A stretch of 64,000 nucleotides of DNA, from contig JACJWI010000004.1 in assembly GCA_020637215.1 (NCBI GenBank), forward strand, positions 1 to 64,000. Reading direction: 5' to 3'. This document shows positions 41,613 through 49,569 of the stretch, piece after piece (within the stretch, counting starts at the first letter, position 1; each line of letters opens with the position of its first letter). A model generated the notes under the pieces. It was not told where the DNA came from and ran no database searches. It was given only the letters and a program-made list of their open reading frames with translations. Both the position numbers and the translations under genes were made by a program. This DNA is from Microthrixaceae bacterium. GTDB lineage: Bacteria; Actinomycetota; Acidimicrobiia; Acidimicrobiales; Microtrichaceae.

Positions 41613-42521
41613 TCAGGCCGAGCGACGGGTGGCGGCCGGCTTGCTGGGGGCGGGCTCCTCCGCGGGGCTCTCCTCGGGGGCAGCATCCTCGACGGGGACC
41701 GGGTTGTCATCAGCCGTGCTGGGGTGGCGACCGCGGGCTTCGCGGGCCGCGGCGACCGACGCCTCGAGCGCGGCCATCAGGTCGATGACCTCGTCCTCGG
41801 CGGGACCCTCGGCAACGGCCAGGACACGCTCCTCGCCCGCGTCCTTGGCCGCGATGAGGTCGAGGAGCTCGTCGCGGTAGCTGTCTCGGAATGACCCGGG
41901 AACGAACTCGGCCGACAGCGACTCGATCAGCTGCTCGGCCATGGTCAGCTCCCGCTCGGACACCTCGACCGAGTCGAGCTGGTCGAACTCGTCGATGTCG
42001 GTGGCGGGGTTGATCTCGTCCTCGTACACCATCATCGACAGCACCAGTCGGCCGTCCCGGGGACGCATGACCGCCACGTACTGCTTGGCCCGCATCACGA
42101 AGCGGGCGACGGCGACCTTGCCGGCCTTCTCCATGGCCTCGACCAGCAGTGCGTACGGCTTGGCCGCCCGGTCATCGGGTGCCACCCAGTAGGCGCCGTC
42201 GAAGTACATGGGGTCGATCGAGGACAGGTCGACGAACTCCTCGAGGTCGATCGTGTGGGTGGCCCGGGGCTGCAACGACGCGAGCTCGTCCTCGGTCACG
42301 ATCACGTAGCGGCCCTTCGAGACCTCGTAGCCCCTGGCGATGACGTCCGCGGGCACGTCGGAGCCGTCCTCGGCGTTCACCTTCCGCGTCCGCACGCGGG
42401 ACATGTTGCGGGTGTCGATCTGGTTGAACCGGACCGTCCGCTCGGTGACGGCCGAGAACAGCTTGACCGGGATGTTGATGAGACCGAAGCTGATCGATCC
42501 GCTCCAGATGGCACGGGGCAC
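41613..42521 (-). CDS. ku: Ku DNA-end-binding protein
   Basis: A 302-aa Ku homodimer subunit. The N-terminus AIWSGSISFGLINIPVKLFSA, the core region SKGRYVIVTEDELASLQPRATHTIDLEEFV and FVMRAKQYVAVMRPRDGRLVLSMM are family hallmarks. The C-terminal ~50 residues are charged and Ala/Pro/Lys-rich, as in actinobacterial Ku tails that bind DNA and LigD. AAGGAG precedes the GTG start. It forms an operon with the LigD polymerase gene, giving two-gene end joining. Confidence 0.95.
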   Translation of the reverse strand: MPRAIWSGSISFGLINIPVKLFSAVTERTVRFNQIDTRNMSRVRTRKVNAEDGSDVPADVIARGYEVSKGRYVIVTEDELASLQPRATHTIDLEEFVDLSSIDPMYFDGAYWVAPDDRAAKPYALLVEAMEKAGKVAVARFVMRAKQYVAVMRPRDGRLVLSMMVYEDEINPATDIDEFDQLDSVEVSERELTMAEQLIESLSAEFVPGSFRDSYRDELLDLIAAKDAGEERVLAVAEGPAEDEVIDLMAALEASVAAAREARGRHPSTADDNPVPVEDAAPEESPAEEPAPSKPAATRRSA

Positions 42522-42619
42522 GGGCGCGCTCCTTCAGACGACCGCTCCGTCCGCGGCCGGTCCAGTATCGGCCCCCAGCGGGTCGATTTCCACCACCGGC
42601 GTCCGAACGGACATGCCGT

Positions 42620-43330
42620 TCAGGACGACGACCAGGCGCGGGGTGACCACTCCAGCTCCGCCCACACCGCCTTGGTGCCCCCGTCGAGGATCACCCCCCA
42701 CTGAGCGGACAGGGCGGCGACGATCATCATCCCCCGGCCCGCCGGTCGTTCCGGCGGGGGTTGTCCCGGGGCGGGCAGGCGCGTCGGGTGGGGGTCCGAG
42801 ACGACGACCAGCACCCCGTGGTCGAGGAGCTCCAGGTCGACCGTCATCCAGCCGGGGGCGTGCTCTTCGACGTTGCTCACCAGCTCGTCGACCACCAGCA
42901 CCACGTCCGCGGCGGTCGACCGGGGCACCGCTGCGCGACGCAGGGTGTCGGCGGTCCACCGTCGGAGGCGGGCCAACGAGGTGGGTGTGGTGTCGCCGGT
43001 GAACCCGTCGGCCCGGCCGGCGAGGCACATGACGACCTCGCCCAGCCGGGACCTCCAACTGTCGGTGGTCGCCGCGGACCCGCCGGCACCCGGGTGGACC
43101 AGGGCGATCGTCCGGTCGGGATCCTCGGCCCGGAGTCCGTCGACCCGGGCCGACAGGAGCGAGGCGTCTCCGTCGTCGGGTCCGACGTCGAGCTCGACGA
43201 TCGGCTGCCGGGCAGGATCGGCACCGCCGGACCACCAGGCGATGTGCGCCGGACCCGGCATCGACGCGCCGACGGACCGCGCCGGGGGCGCGGCCGATGG
43301 CACGGAAGGGGCGACGGCTGGGTCGGTCAT
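42620..43330 (-). CDS. RsbW/SpoIIAB-like ATP-binding regulator
   Basis: A 236-aa protein. The C-terminal ~120 residues form a GHKL ATPase: VVLVVDELVSNVEEHAPG (N-box ELVSNVxEH), LLDHGVLVVVSDPHP (G1-like, DPHP) and RPAGRGMMIVAALSAQWGV (G2). The class contains anti-sigma-factor kinases such as RsbW. The N-terminal ~110 residues (ELDVGPDDGDASLLSARVDGL...) are unconserved. No sigma factor or anti-anti-sigma gene is adjacent. The ATG at 43330 was chosen because the upstream in-frame residues are unlike the family. Confidence 0.72.
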   Translation of the reverse strand: MTDPAVAPSVPSAAPPARSVGASMPGPAHIAWWSGGADPARQPIVELDVGPDDGDASLLSARVDGLRAEDPDRTIALVHPGAGGSAATTDSWRSRLGEVVMCLAGRADGFTGDTTPTSLARLRRWTADTLRRAAVPRSTAADVVLVVDELVSNVEEHAPGWMTVDLELLDHGVLVVVSDPHPTRLPAPGQPPPERPAGRGMMIVAALSAQWGVILDGGTKAVWAELEWSPRAWSSS

Positions 43331-43387
43331 GGTCTCTGGACTCCGCCGGGATCCGTACCCCTGCCCCGACACCGTGAAACCCGACGC

Positions 43388-44242
43388 TCAGGTCCCGGCC
43401 AGCAGGGCCCGGGCGACGAGGTCGGTGCCGAACGCGGTCAGGATCGCCAGGTACAGCAGGCCGGTGGCGGCCATCACCGCCGAGTAGTAGCGCTCCTGCA
43501 GCGCCTTGCGGGTCACGACGACCAGCACGATCGTCGTGACGGCGCACGCCAGCCAGAACCACCCCAGCATCCCGCCGTAGCCGTCGTCGATCGTTCCGTT
43601 CAGCACGGCCACCATGCCGACCGGGACGAGCTGGAGCGCCACCTCGGGGACCCAGGTCCAGCCGACCCAGCGGACCAGCTCGTTGAGCGGGTCGCGCGGG
43701 AGCCCCGGTTGGGTGAGGTACCAGTGTCCGAGCAGCATCGCGTCGGTGACGCTGCCGAGGAACGCGGCGCCGGCGACGGTGCGCGCCACCCCCAACCACG
43801 GGGGGCCGCCTACGTCGAGCCCGCCGGCGACGACGCCGACGAGGCCGATCGTCGGGGCGATCAGGTCGAGGTCCGGCGGGAACTCCGGGGCGTCGGGATC
43901 GAAGGTCTGCTCGGCACGGTCGATGCCGGTCATCTGCGCCACGCGCTCCGATCGGGCCTGGGAGCGCTCCCGCTGGAGCGCGACCCCGGCCGATCGCCGC
44001 AGGACCGACACCACCAGCACGGCCGCGGTGACCACCACGACAGCGGCCGAGGCCAGGTCCCGCCACAGCAGGGGGTCGTAGCGGAGTCCGGCGACCAGCG
44101 CGCCCAGGGCCATGAGCCCGTAGGTGATGCGCAGCAGCCAGCCGTAGCCGAGCGACACCTCACGTCGTCGGGTGGTGACCCACAGGAACGCGAGCCCACC
44201 GGTCGCCCACTGCAGCAGGAAGGTGGCGACGTTGAGCGACAT
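43388..44242 (-). CDS. Multi-pass membrane protein of unknown function
   Basis: A 284-aa protein with about eight hydrophobic segments (VATFLLQWATGGLAFLWV, ITYGLMALGALVAGL, AAVVVVTAAVLVVSVL, IAPTIGLVGVVAGGL, FLGSVTDAMLLGHWYL, MLGWFWLACAVTTIVLVVV, AVMAATGLLYLAILTAFGTDL). No catalytic motif is recognisable. LLGHWYLTQPGLPRDPLNELVRW is the most conserved-looking stretch. TAGGTT (44257-44252) lies 9 nt before the ATG. No operon partner is obvious. Confidence 0.6.
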   Translation of the reverse strand: MSLNVATFLLQWATGGLAFLWVTTRRREVSLGYGWLLRITYGLMALGALVAGLRYDPLLWRDLASAAVVVVTAAVLVVSVLRRSAGVALQRERSQARSERVAQMTGIDRAEQTFDPDAPEFPPDLDLIAPTIGLVGVVAGGLDVGGPPWLGVARTVAGAAFLGSVTDAMLLGHWYLTQPGLPRDPLNELVRWVGWTWVPEVALQLVPVGMVAVLNGTIDDGYGGMLGWFWLACAVTTIVLVVVTRKALQERYYSAVMAATGLLYLAILTAFGTDLVARALLAGT

Positions 44243-44337
44243 CGGCCGGGCAACCTACCGCGCCGGGCCGCGGACGCCCTCAGCGAGAGCCGGGGGCCGG
44301 TCGCGGACTCCGAGGGCCGATCTCGGCGACGTCGCCG

Positions 44338-45501
44338 TCAGAGCTGGGCCAGGGCCCGGTAGACGGCGTCGACCAGGTTCACCCGCCGGAACGACAGGGC
44401 GGTGTCGGCGTCGAGGCCAGCGTTGAACAGGACCGACAGCACCACGCCGTTGTCGGGGTCGGCCATGGCGAAGCTCGTCCCACCCTGGCCGGCGTGGCCG
44501 AAGGCCCGCGGGGACGGCCCGTCACCGAAGAAGTGCGACGACAGCGGTGTCATGAACCCCAGACCGAACCCGGCGTCGCGGTCGAGGGTGACGTCGTGGT
44601 TGAGCGGCAGGCGGGCGGTGACGGCATCTGCCAGCAGGTCCGGGGGCAGCACGACCTCGGCACCGTCGAGGTCGCCGAGCAGGCCCTGGTAGAAGGTCGC
44701 CACCGCCGACATCGTGCCGTAGGTGCCGAAGGCGGGGTTCCACTCGCACGCGGTCTCGGGTCCGACCTCGGCGAGCAACGGGACCGGTTGGTCCATCGTC
44801 AGGTCGTAGGTGGCCGAGATGCGGTCGTGGAGGCGGTCGAAGGTGGCCGGGTCGAAGCGGACCACCAGGTCGTCGGGGTCGACGCCGTAGGGCACCAGCA
44901 CGCGGTCGCGCACGTAGGACGAGTACGAGGCGGAGGTGAGAGCCTCGACGGCACGGCCGAGCAGGTACCAGCCGCCGAACTCGGCGTAGGCGCGGTCGAC
45001 CCCGTAGCGCCACGCCATCGGCGGTTCCGACGCGACCAGCCAGCCCTCGCGGCTGCGTTCGGGGAGGATCCGGGCGAACACCGTGTTCATGACGTGCAGG
45101 CCGGCGGTGTGTCCGAGGACCTGCTCGACGGTGCGCTCGGCGATCCATGGCGCGCCCAGCTCGTCGAGGCCGTCGATGACGTCACCGAGACGGTCGTCCA
45201 GGCTCAGCTCGCCCTCGGCGACCAGCCGGAGCACCGCCACCGCCACGAGCGGCTTGGCGGTGCAGTACAGCGCCGAGAGGGTGTCGCGGGTGAACGGCTG
45301 CTCCAGGTGCGTCGTGCCGACCGCCGTGTCGAGCACGCACTCCCCGTCGGCGACGACGACGATCTGCGCCGCGGTGTGGAAGAACCCCTCGTCGGCCTCC
45401 TCGGTGAGGCGTTCGACGAGCTCCTCGAACGGCTCGGTCACGATCCCCTCGGTCACGGTCTGCTCGGTCACGGTCCCCTCGCTGGCGCCGCTGTCGGTCA
45501 C
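44338..45501 (-). CDS. Beta-lactamase-fold hydrolase (EstB/class C-like) with CxxK in place of SxxK
   Basis: A 387-aa protein. TLSALYCTAKPLVAVAVLRLV aligns with the SxxK catalytic motif of the beta-lactamase/EstB family, but the codon for the nucleophile is TGC (Cys), giving CTAK. YAEFGGWYLLGRAV fits the Y-x-N position (YAE here). FGHAGQGGTSFAM fits the HxG/KTG-like third motif. So it may use Cys, or be a non-hydrolytic homologue. The N-terminal 25 residues are three near repeats of [TI]VTE[QGP], encoded by a 15-bp tandem repeat. Substrate unknown. Confidence 0.75.
   Translation of the reverse strand: MTDSGASEGTVTEQTVTEGIVTEPFEELVERLTEEADEGFFHTAAQIVVVADGECVLDTAVGTTHLEQPFTRDTLSALYCTAKPLVAVAVLRLVAEGELSLDDRLGDVIDGLDELGAPWIAERTVEQVLGHTAGLHVMNTVFARILPERSREGWLVASEPPMAWRYGVDRAYAEFGGWYLLGRAVEALTSASYSSYVRDRVLVPYGVDPDDLVVRFDPATFDRLHDRISATYDLTMDQPVPLLAEVGPETACEWNPAFGTYGTMSAVATFYQGLLGDLDGAEVVLPPDLLADAVTARLPLNHDVTLDRDAGFGLGFMTPLSSHFFGDGPSPRAFGHAGQGGTSFAMADPDNGVVLSVLFNAGLDADTALSFRRVNLVDAVYRALAQL
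45433..45477. repeat. 15-bp tandem repeat, three copies, inside the hydrolase N-terminus
   Basis: CTCGGTCACGATCCC, CTCGGTCACGGTCTG and CTCGGTCACGGTCCC lie side by side and encode repeated VTE peptides at the start of the 44338-45501 gene. Copy number could vary. Confidence 0.7.
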
Positions 45502-45566
45502 GCCGTCGACGGTACCGCCCCCTGGGTCGGCACCGTCGACGGCAACCGGCGTCTCCGCCGGTCGGC

Positions 45567-46835
45567 TCAGGCGCCGGCCTGTTCCGCCAGCAGGGCCCGG
45601 GCGACCGCGGAGACCTGGATCTCGTCGGTGCCGGCGTAGATCTGCAGCACCTTGGCGTCACGAGCGAGCTGCTCGACCTCGAACTCGGCCATGTAGCCGT
45701 TGCCGCCGAAGATCTGCACCGCCTCGAGCGCCACCTCCATGGCGGCCTGGGCGGCGTAGAGCTTGCCCGCCGATGCCTCGGCGAAGCTGCCCGGAGCGCC
45801 GGCGGCGGCCATCTCGATGTTGCGGAACACCTGGTTCTGGAGGTTCATCCGCGCCACCTCCATCTTGGCCAGCTTCAGCTGGATGAGCTGGAACTGGCCG
45901 ATGGGCTGACCGAACTGGACGCGGTCGTTGGCGTAGGCGACCGACAGCTCCAGGCACCGCTCGACGATGCCGAGGGCCATGGCGACCACACCGGTGCGCT
46001 CCTGGCCGAAGGTGGCCTTGGACGCCTGGCGCCCGCCGGTCCCCTTGTAGGCCTCCTCGGACTCGCCGAGGAGCCGGTCGGACCCGACGCGCACGTCGTC
46101 GAGGAAGAGCTCGCCGGTCGGGCTCGAGTGCATGCCCATCTTGCGCAACGGCTTGGACTGCTCCAGGCCCTCCATGCCGGCGTCGAGCACGAACTGCAGG
46201 ACGGTGCGGTCCTCGGGCGCGTTGCCCTCGTCGAGCTTGCAGATGAACACGATCGTGTCGGCGTAGGGACCGTTGGTGATGAAGGTCTTGGACCCGTTGA
46301 GCACGTACTCGTCGCCGTCGCGACGGGCGGTCGCCTTCATCGACCCGAAGGCGTCCGAGCCCGAGCCGGGCTCGGTGATCGCCCAGGCGCCGATCTTCTC
46401 CAGCGTGAGCAGGTCACGTCCCCAGCGCTCCTTCTGGGCGATGGTCCCCTTGGACATCACCGACGCCGCGGTGAGGCCCATCGACACGCCCATGGCGGTG
46501 ACCATCCCGGGACAGACCCGGCACAGCTCGATGATCGGGATGATCTGGAAGGCGATGGCGTTGGCGTCGCGGGTGGCGCGCTCCTTGGCGTCCCCTCCGG
46601 TGCCCGCGTCCTGCGACGCCGCCCCGTCGGCCGCGGCGCGCTCGGCCGCGATGCGCGAGTCGAAGTTCGCCTTCTGCATCTCGGTCATGCCGAAGGTGGC
46701 GAACATCTTGCGCAGGAGGTCGTAGGGAGGCATGTCGCCGAACTCCAGGGCGTCGCGGTGGGGGCGGATCTCCTTGTCGACGAAGTCGCGCACCGCGGCG
46801 CGCACCATCAGCTGCTCTTCGGACCACTCGTACAC
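45567..46835 (-). CDS. Acyl-CoA dehydrogenase
   Basis: A 422-aa FAD enzyme of beta-oxidation-like pathways. An N-terminal helical domain precedes the flavin/substrate loop GAWAITEPGSGSDAFGSMKATA. TFITNGPYADTIVFIC and GERTGVVAMALGI-type segments (here FGQERTGVVAMALGIVERCLE) are visible, with the C-terminal QAAMEVALEAVQIFGGNGYMAEFEVEQLARDAKVLQIYAGTDEIQ given in part (QIFGGNGYMAEFEVE; YAGTDEIQ). The Glu of the catalytic loop fits EFEVEQ. The GTG 46835 has AGGAG 7 nt upstream. A palindromic operator overlaps its promoter, implying TetR-type control by an acyl ligand. Confidence 0.92.
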   Translation of the reverse strand: MYEWSEEQLMVRAAVRDFVDKEIRPHRDALEFGDMPPYDLLRKMFATFGMTEMQKANFDSRIAAERAAADGAASQDAGTGGDAKERATRDANAIAFQIIPIIELCRVCPGMVTAMGVSMGLTAASVMSKGTIAQKERWGRDLLTLEKIGAWAITEPGSGSDAFGSMKATARRDGDEYVLNGSKTFITNGPYADTIVFICKLDEGNAPEDRTVLQFVLDAGMEGLEQSKPLRKMGMHSSPTGELFLDDVRVGSDRLLGESEEAYKGTGGRQASKATFGQERTGVVAMALGIVERCLELSVAYANDRVQFGQPIGQFQLIQLKLAKMEVARMNLQNQVFRNIEMAAAGAPGSFAEASAGKLYAAQAAMEVALEAVQIFGGNGYMAEFEVEQLARDAKVLQIYAGTDEIQVSAVARALLAEQAGA

Positions 46836-46863
46836 GGCTCGCTCCTGTTCGGGGCCGGGGGTT

Positions 46864-46885
46864 CTTGACCGTTCGGTCAAGTGTA
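46864..46885 (-). promoter_or_regulatory. Palindromic operator on the acyl-CoA dehydrogenase promoter
   Basis: CTTGACCGTTCGGTCAAG (46864-46881) is an 8-2-8 inverted repeat. On the minus strand a -10 box TACACT (46885-46880) runs into it, so a bound repressor would sit on the transcription start. The same TTGACC-N4-GGTCAA core occurs at 55570 before an SDR gene. Confidence 0.72.
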
Positions 46886-46897
46886 GGGCAGCACCGA

Positions 46898-47662
46898 TCA
46901 GTCCTCGGCCGGCGGGATGTGGGGGGCGACCTCGCCCCACCAGCCCAGCTCGTCGGGCAGCACCGGCAGGCCCCGGTACGCCGCCACGTACTCGGGCGAC
47001 TGGATCATCCCGTGCAGGAGCAGCAGGAGGGTCCAGCGGGCGTCGACCGACCCCCCGTCCTCGATCGCCTCGAGCGCCGTCACCTGCCCGGAGCGCATCT
47101 TCAGGTAGTTGCGGAACGACATCGACACGTGCATCTCCGGGGCCCCGAACGCGGGCTCGTCCTCGGTCGGGTCCGTCCAGTCGCTCACCAGCCAGGCGGT
47201 TCGGGACCCGTCGTGGTAACGGACGTCGCAGCGCTGGGTCCCGACCGGGGTGGCGAACACCTCGAAGCGAAGGCGGGCGGTGGCGTGCGGGACGCGGGCG
47301 AGGGACTCGAAGGCGGGGGCCGGCAGGTCGTCGAGCAGGGGCAGGGGCCGAATCTCGTCGCCCAACCGGAGGGCGGCGCCGGTCACGTCGTCGGGGTCGG
47401 CCACACCCCCCGGACAGGGACGCAGCGGCGAGCCGGGACGGATCAGCGCCCACGGTCCCGGTTCGTCGTCCTCGATCCAGTCGACCAGCACGCCGCTCTC
47501 GAAGCGCTGGTGGTGGTGGACGACCGTGCCGTCCTCCAGGATCGCCTGGTGGTGCACCGTCCCGGTGGCGTACTCCGGCAGGTGCAGGTCGAGCTGGCCC
47601 GACCCGTCCTCCCGGGTCGACTCCTGGTCGACCGACCGGCGGAACTGCGCGACGAATCCCAT
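46898..47662 (-). CDS. Uncharacterised protein with an SCP2-like C-terminus
   Basis: A 254-aa soluble protein. The N-terminal ~110 residues include a WIEDDEPGPWALIRPGS beta segment. The C-terminal part (MHVSMSFRNYLKMRSGQVTALEAI, ARWTLLLLLHGMIQSPEYVAAYR) recalls SCP-2 sterol-carrier-like domains of actinobacterial lipid-metabolism proteins. It lies between the acyl-CoA dehydrogenase and the lipB-lipA gene, with 60-nt gaps, all on the minus strand. A TTGACCG half-site precedes its ATG. Function unknown; a lipid-binding role is a weak inference. Confidence 0.5.
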   Translation of the reverse strand: MGFVAQFRRSVDQESTREDGSGQLDLHLPEYATGTVHHQAILEDGTVVHHHQRFESGVLVDWIEDDEPGPWALIRPGSPLRPCPGGVADPDDVTGAALRLGDEIRPLPLLDDLPAPAFESLARVPHATARLRFEVFATPVGTQRCDVRYHDGSRTAWLVSDWTDPTEDEPAFGAPEMHVSMSFRNYLKMRSGQVTALEAIEDGGSVDARWTLLLLLHGMIQSPEYVAAYRGLPVLPDELGWWGEVAPHIPPAED

Positions 47663-47708
47663 CGGTCAAGTCTGGCCCATTAGCGACCGGGTCGGGCTCA
47701 GCCCCGCG

Positions 47709-49568
47709 TCAGGACCTCACCACCACGTCGGCGGCGGGACCGGTGACGGGATCTGCCGCGGACTCCGCGGCGGCGCGGGCGTGGTAGCTCGAACGCGTGA
47801 ACGGGCTCGACTCGACGTGCGCGATGCCCAGGCTGCGCCCGACGGCGGCGAAACCGGCGAAGTCGTCCGGGGTCCACCACCGGGCCACCGGCAGGTGGTG
47901 CGAGGTGGGCCGCAGGTACTGGCCGATGGTCACGATGGACACCCCGACCGCCGCGAGGTCCGCCAGCGTCGAGGTGATCTCGTCGCGGGTCTCGCCCAGA
48001 CCGACGACCAGACCCGACTTCGTGGTGCGGCCGGCCAGCGCGGACCGGCCGAGCAGCGCCAGGGACCGGGCGTAGCCGGCCGACGGGCGCACGGCCCGTT
48101 GCAGACGGGCGACGGTCTCCACGTTGTGGTTGACCACGTCGGGCTCCGCCGCCAGCACCACCTCGAGGGCGGCGGCGTCACCCTTCAGGTCCGAGATCAG
48201 CACCTCGACGCGCGTTCCGGGGCGTCGGCGCCGCACCGCCGCCACGGTGGCGGCGACGTGCGCCGCCCCTCCGTCGGCCAGGTCGTCGCGGGCGACCATC
48301 GTGATCACGGCGTACGACAGGTCCATCCGCGCCACCGCGTCGGCGACCCGTTCGGGTTCGTCCGGGCTCGGAGGTTCCGGGTGCCGCGTGTCGACCAGGC
48401 AGAAGCCGCAGGCCCGGGTGCAACGCTCACCGCACACCATGAAGGTGGCGGTGCCGTCGGACCAGCACTCGCTGAGGTTCGGGCACCCCGCCTCCTCGCA
48501 CACCGTGACGAGCCCCAGGTCGCGCACCGTCCGCTTGACCCCGAGCACGTCGGCGTCGAGGCGCACCCGGGCGCGCATCCAGTCCGGCTTGCGGTCGGTC
48601 AGCTCGACCCGGTCGGTCACGCCGGCCTCGGCCAGCCGGCCGAGCAGGCGCACCGAGGTGCCCCCGGCCACGGTGCCGCCGCCGCTCCCGCCCGAACCTG
48701 CGCCGGCTCCGCCGACCGTGGCGTTCGCGCCGGTGGTCGGCCGGCCCGGGCCGGCACCCCGGCTGAACGGGGCCAGGTCCGAGTCGTCGGGTGCCGCGCC
48801 GGCGTGGGAGCGCCGCCACACCACGTCGGAGCGGTCGACATCGAGTCCGTCGCCCAGGTCGTCGCTCTGGCCGCCGCGTGCCGCCCAGCCCGCCGCGAAG
48901 GCATCGGCGAACGCGTCGACCACCTCGGCCATGGATGCGGCGATCCCCTCGCGGACCAGGGAGGTGACGCCGTAGCCGGTGATCCCGCAGGGCACGATGT
49001 GCTCGAAGAACGTCATGTCGGGATCGACGTTGAGGGCCACGCCGTGCATGGTGCGGCCACGCTCCACCCGCACCCCGACCTGGGCGACCTTGCGAGCGTC
49101 CGCGGTGCCGGGCCGGATCCAGACGCCCGGGTAGCCGTCGTGGCGACCGACGTCGTCGGGGCCGAGACGGCCGGCCGTGTCGACCCGCCGGATCGTGTCG
49201 ATCAGGACCGATTCGAGCAGGTGCACGTAGTCCCGCACCCCCAGCGCCCGCTTCGATCGCGCGGCCGGCTCCCCCGCCGCGGCGGGATCGACGGTGACGA
49301 TCGGGTACGCGACGAGCTGGCCCGGACCGTGGAACGTGACGTCACCGCCACGGTCGACCTCGACGAGTTCGGCACCGACCGAGCCGGGGTCCACCAGGAC
49401 GTGGCGGCCGTCCGCGTTGCGTCCGAGCGTGTAGGTGGGAGGGTGCTCGAGCAGCAGCAGGTGGTCGCCGATCTCCGGACCCGACCGACCGTCGTGAAGG
49501 GCGCGCTGCAGCGCCCACGCCTCGAGATAGGGGACGGTGCCGAGCCAGCGGATCCGCAGCGCCGTCAC
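47709..49568 (-). CDS. lipB-lipA: LipB-LipA fusion: octanoyltransferase and lipoyl synthase in one polypeptide
   Basis: One uninterrupted 619-residue frame. Residues ~1-235 are LipB: HPPTYTLGRNADGRHVL, EVDRGGDVTFHGPGQLVAYPI, catalytic Lys160 (ARKVAQVGVR) and Cys194 (HIVPCGITGYGVTSL). Residues ~236-305 are a Gly/Ala-rich linker (TVGGAGAGSGGSGGGTVAGG). Residues ~305-619 are LipA: auxiliary-cluster cysteines 357, 362, 368 (VCEEAGCPNLSECW), radical-SAM cysteines 383, 387, 390 (CTRACGFC), and the C-terminal RSSYHA. Both active sites are intact. LipB moves octanoate from ACP to lipoyl domains; LipA inserts two sulfurs. GTG 49568 starts 1 nt after the E2 stop, so substrate and modifier are made together. 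Both proteins are normally separate. Confidence 0.93.
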   Translation of the reverse strand: MTALRIRWLGTVPYLEAWALQRALHDGRSGPEIGDHLLLLEHPPTYTLGRNADGRHVLVDPGSVGAELVEVDRGGDVTFHGPGQLVAYPIVTVDPAAAGEPAARSKRALGVRDYVHLLESVLIDTIRRVDTAGRLGPDDVGRHDGYPGVWIRPGTADARKVAQVGVRVERGRTMHGVALNVDPDMTFFEHIVPCGITGYGVTSLVREGIAASMAEVVDAFADAFAAGWAARGGQSDDLGDGLDVDRSDVVWRRSHAGAAPDDSDLAPFSRGAGPGRPTTGANATVGGAGAGSGGSGGGTVAGGTSVRLLGRLAEAGVTDRVELTDRKPDWMRARVRLDADVLGVKRTVRDLGLVTVCEEAGCPNLSECWSDGTATFMVCGERCTRACGFCLVDTRHPEPPSPDEPERVADAVARMDLSYAVITMVARDDLADGGAAHVAATVAAVRRRRPGTRVEVLISDLKGDAAALEVVLAAEPDVVNHNVETVARLQRAVRPSAGYARSLALLGRSALAGRTTKSGLVVGLGETRDEITSTLADLAAVGVSIVTIGQYLRPTSHHLPVARWWTPDDFAGFAAVGRSLGIAHVESSPFTRSSYHARAAAESAADPVTGPAADVVVRS

Positions 49569-49569
49569 G

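Noticed and set aside
46836..47669. ~280-residue N-terminal extension of the acyl-CoA dehydrogenase
   Set aside because: It overlaps the 46898-47662 gene in another frame and is unlike the family; GTG 46835 has a ribosome site.
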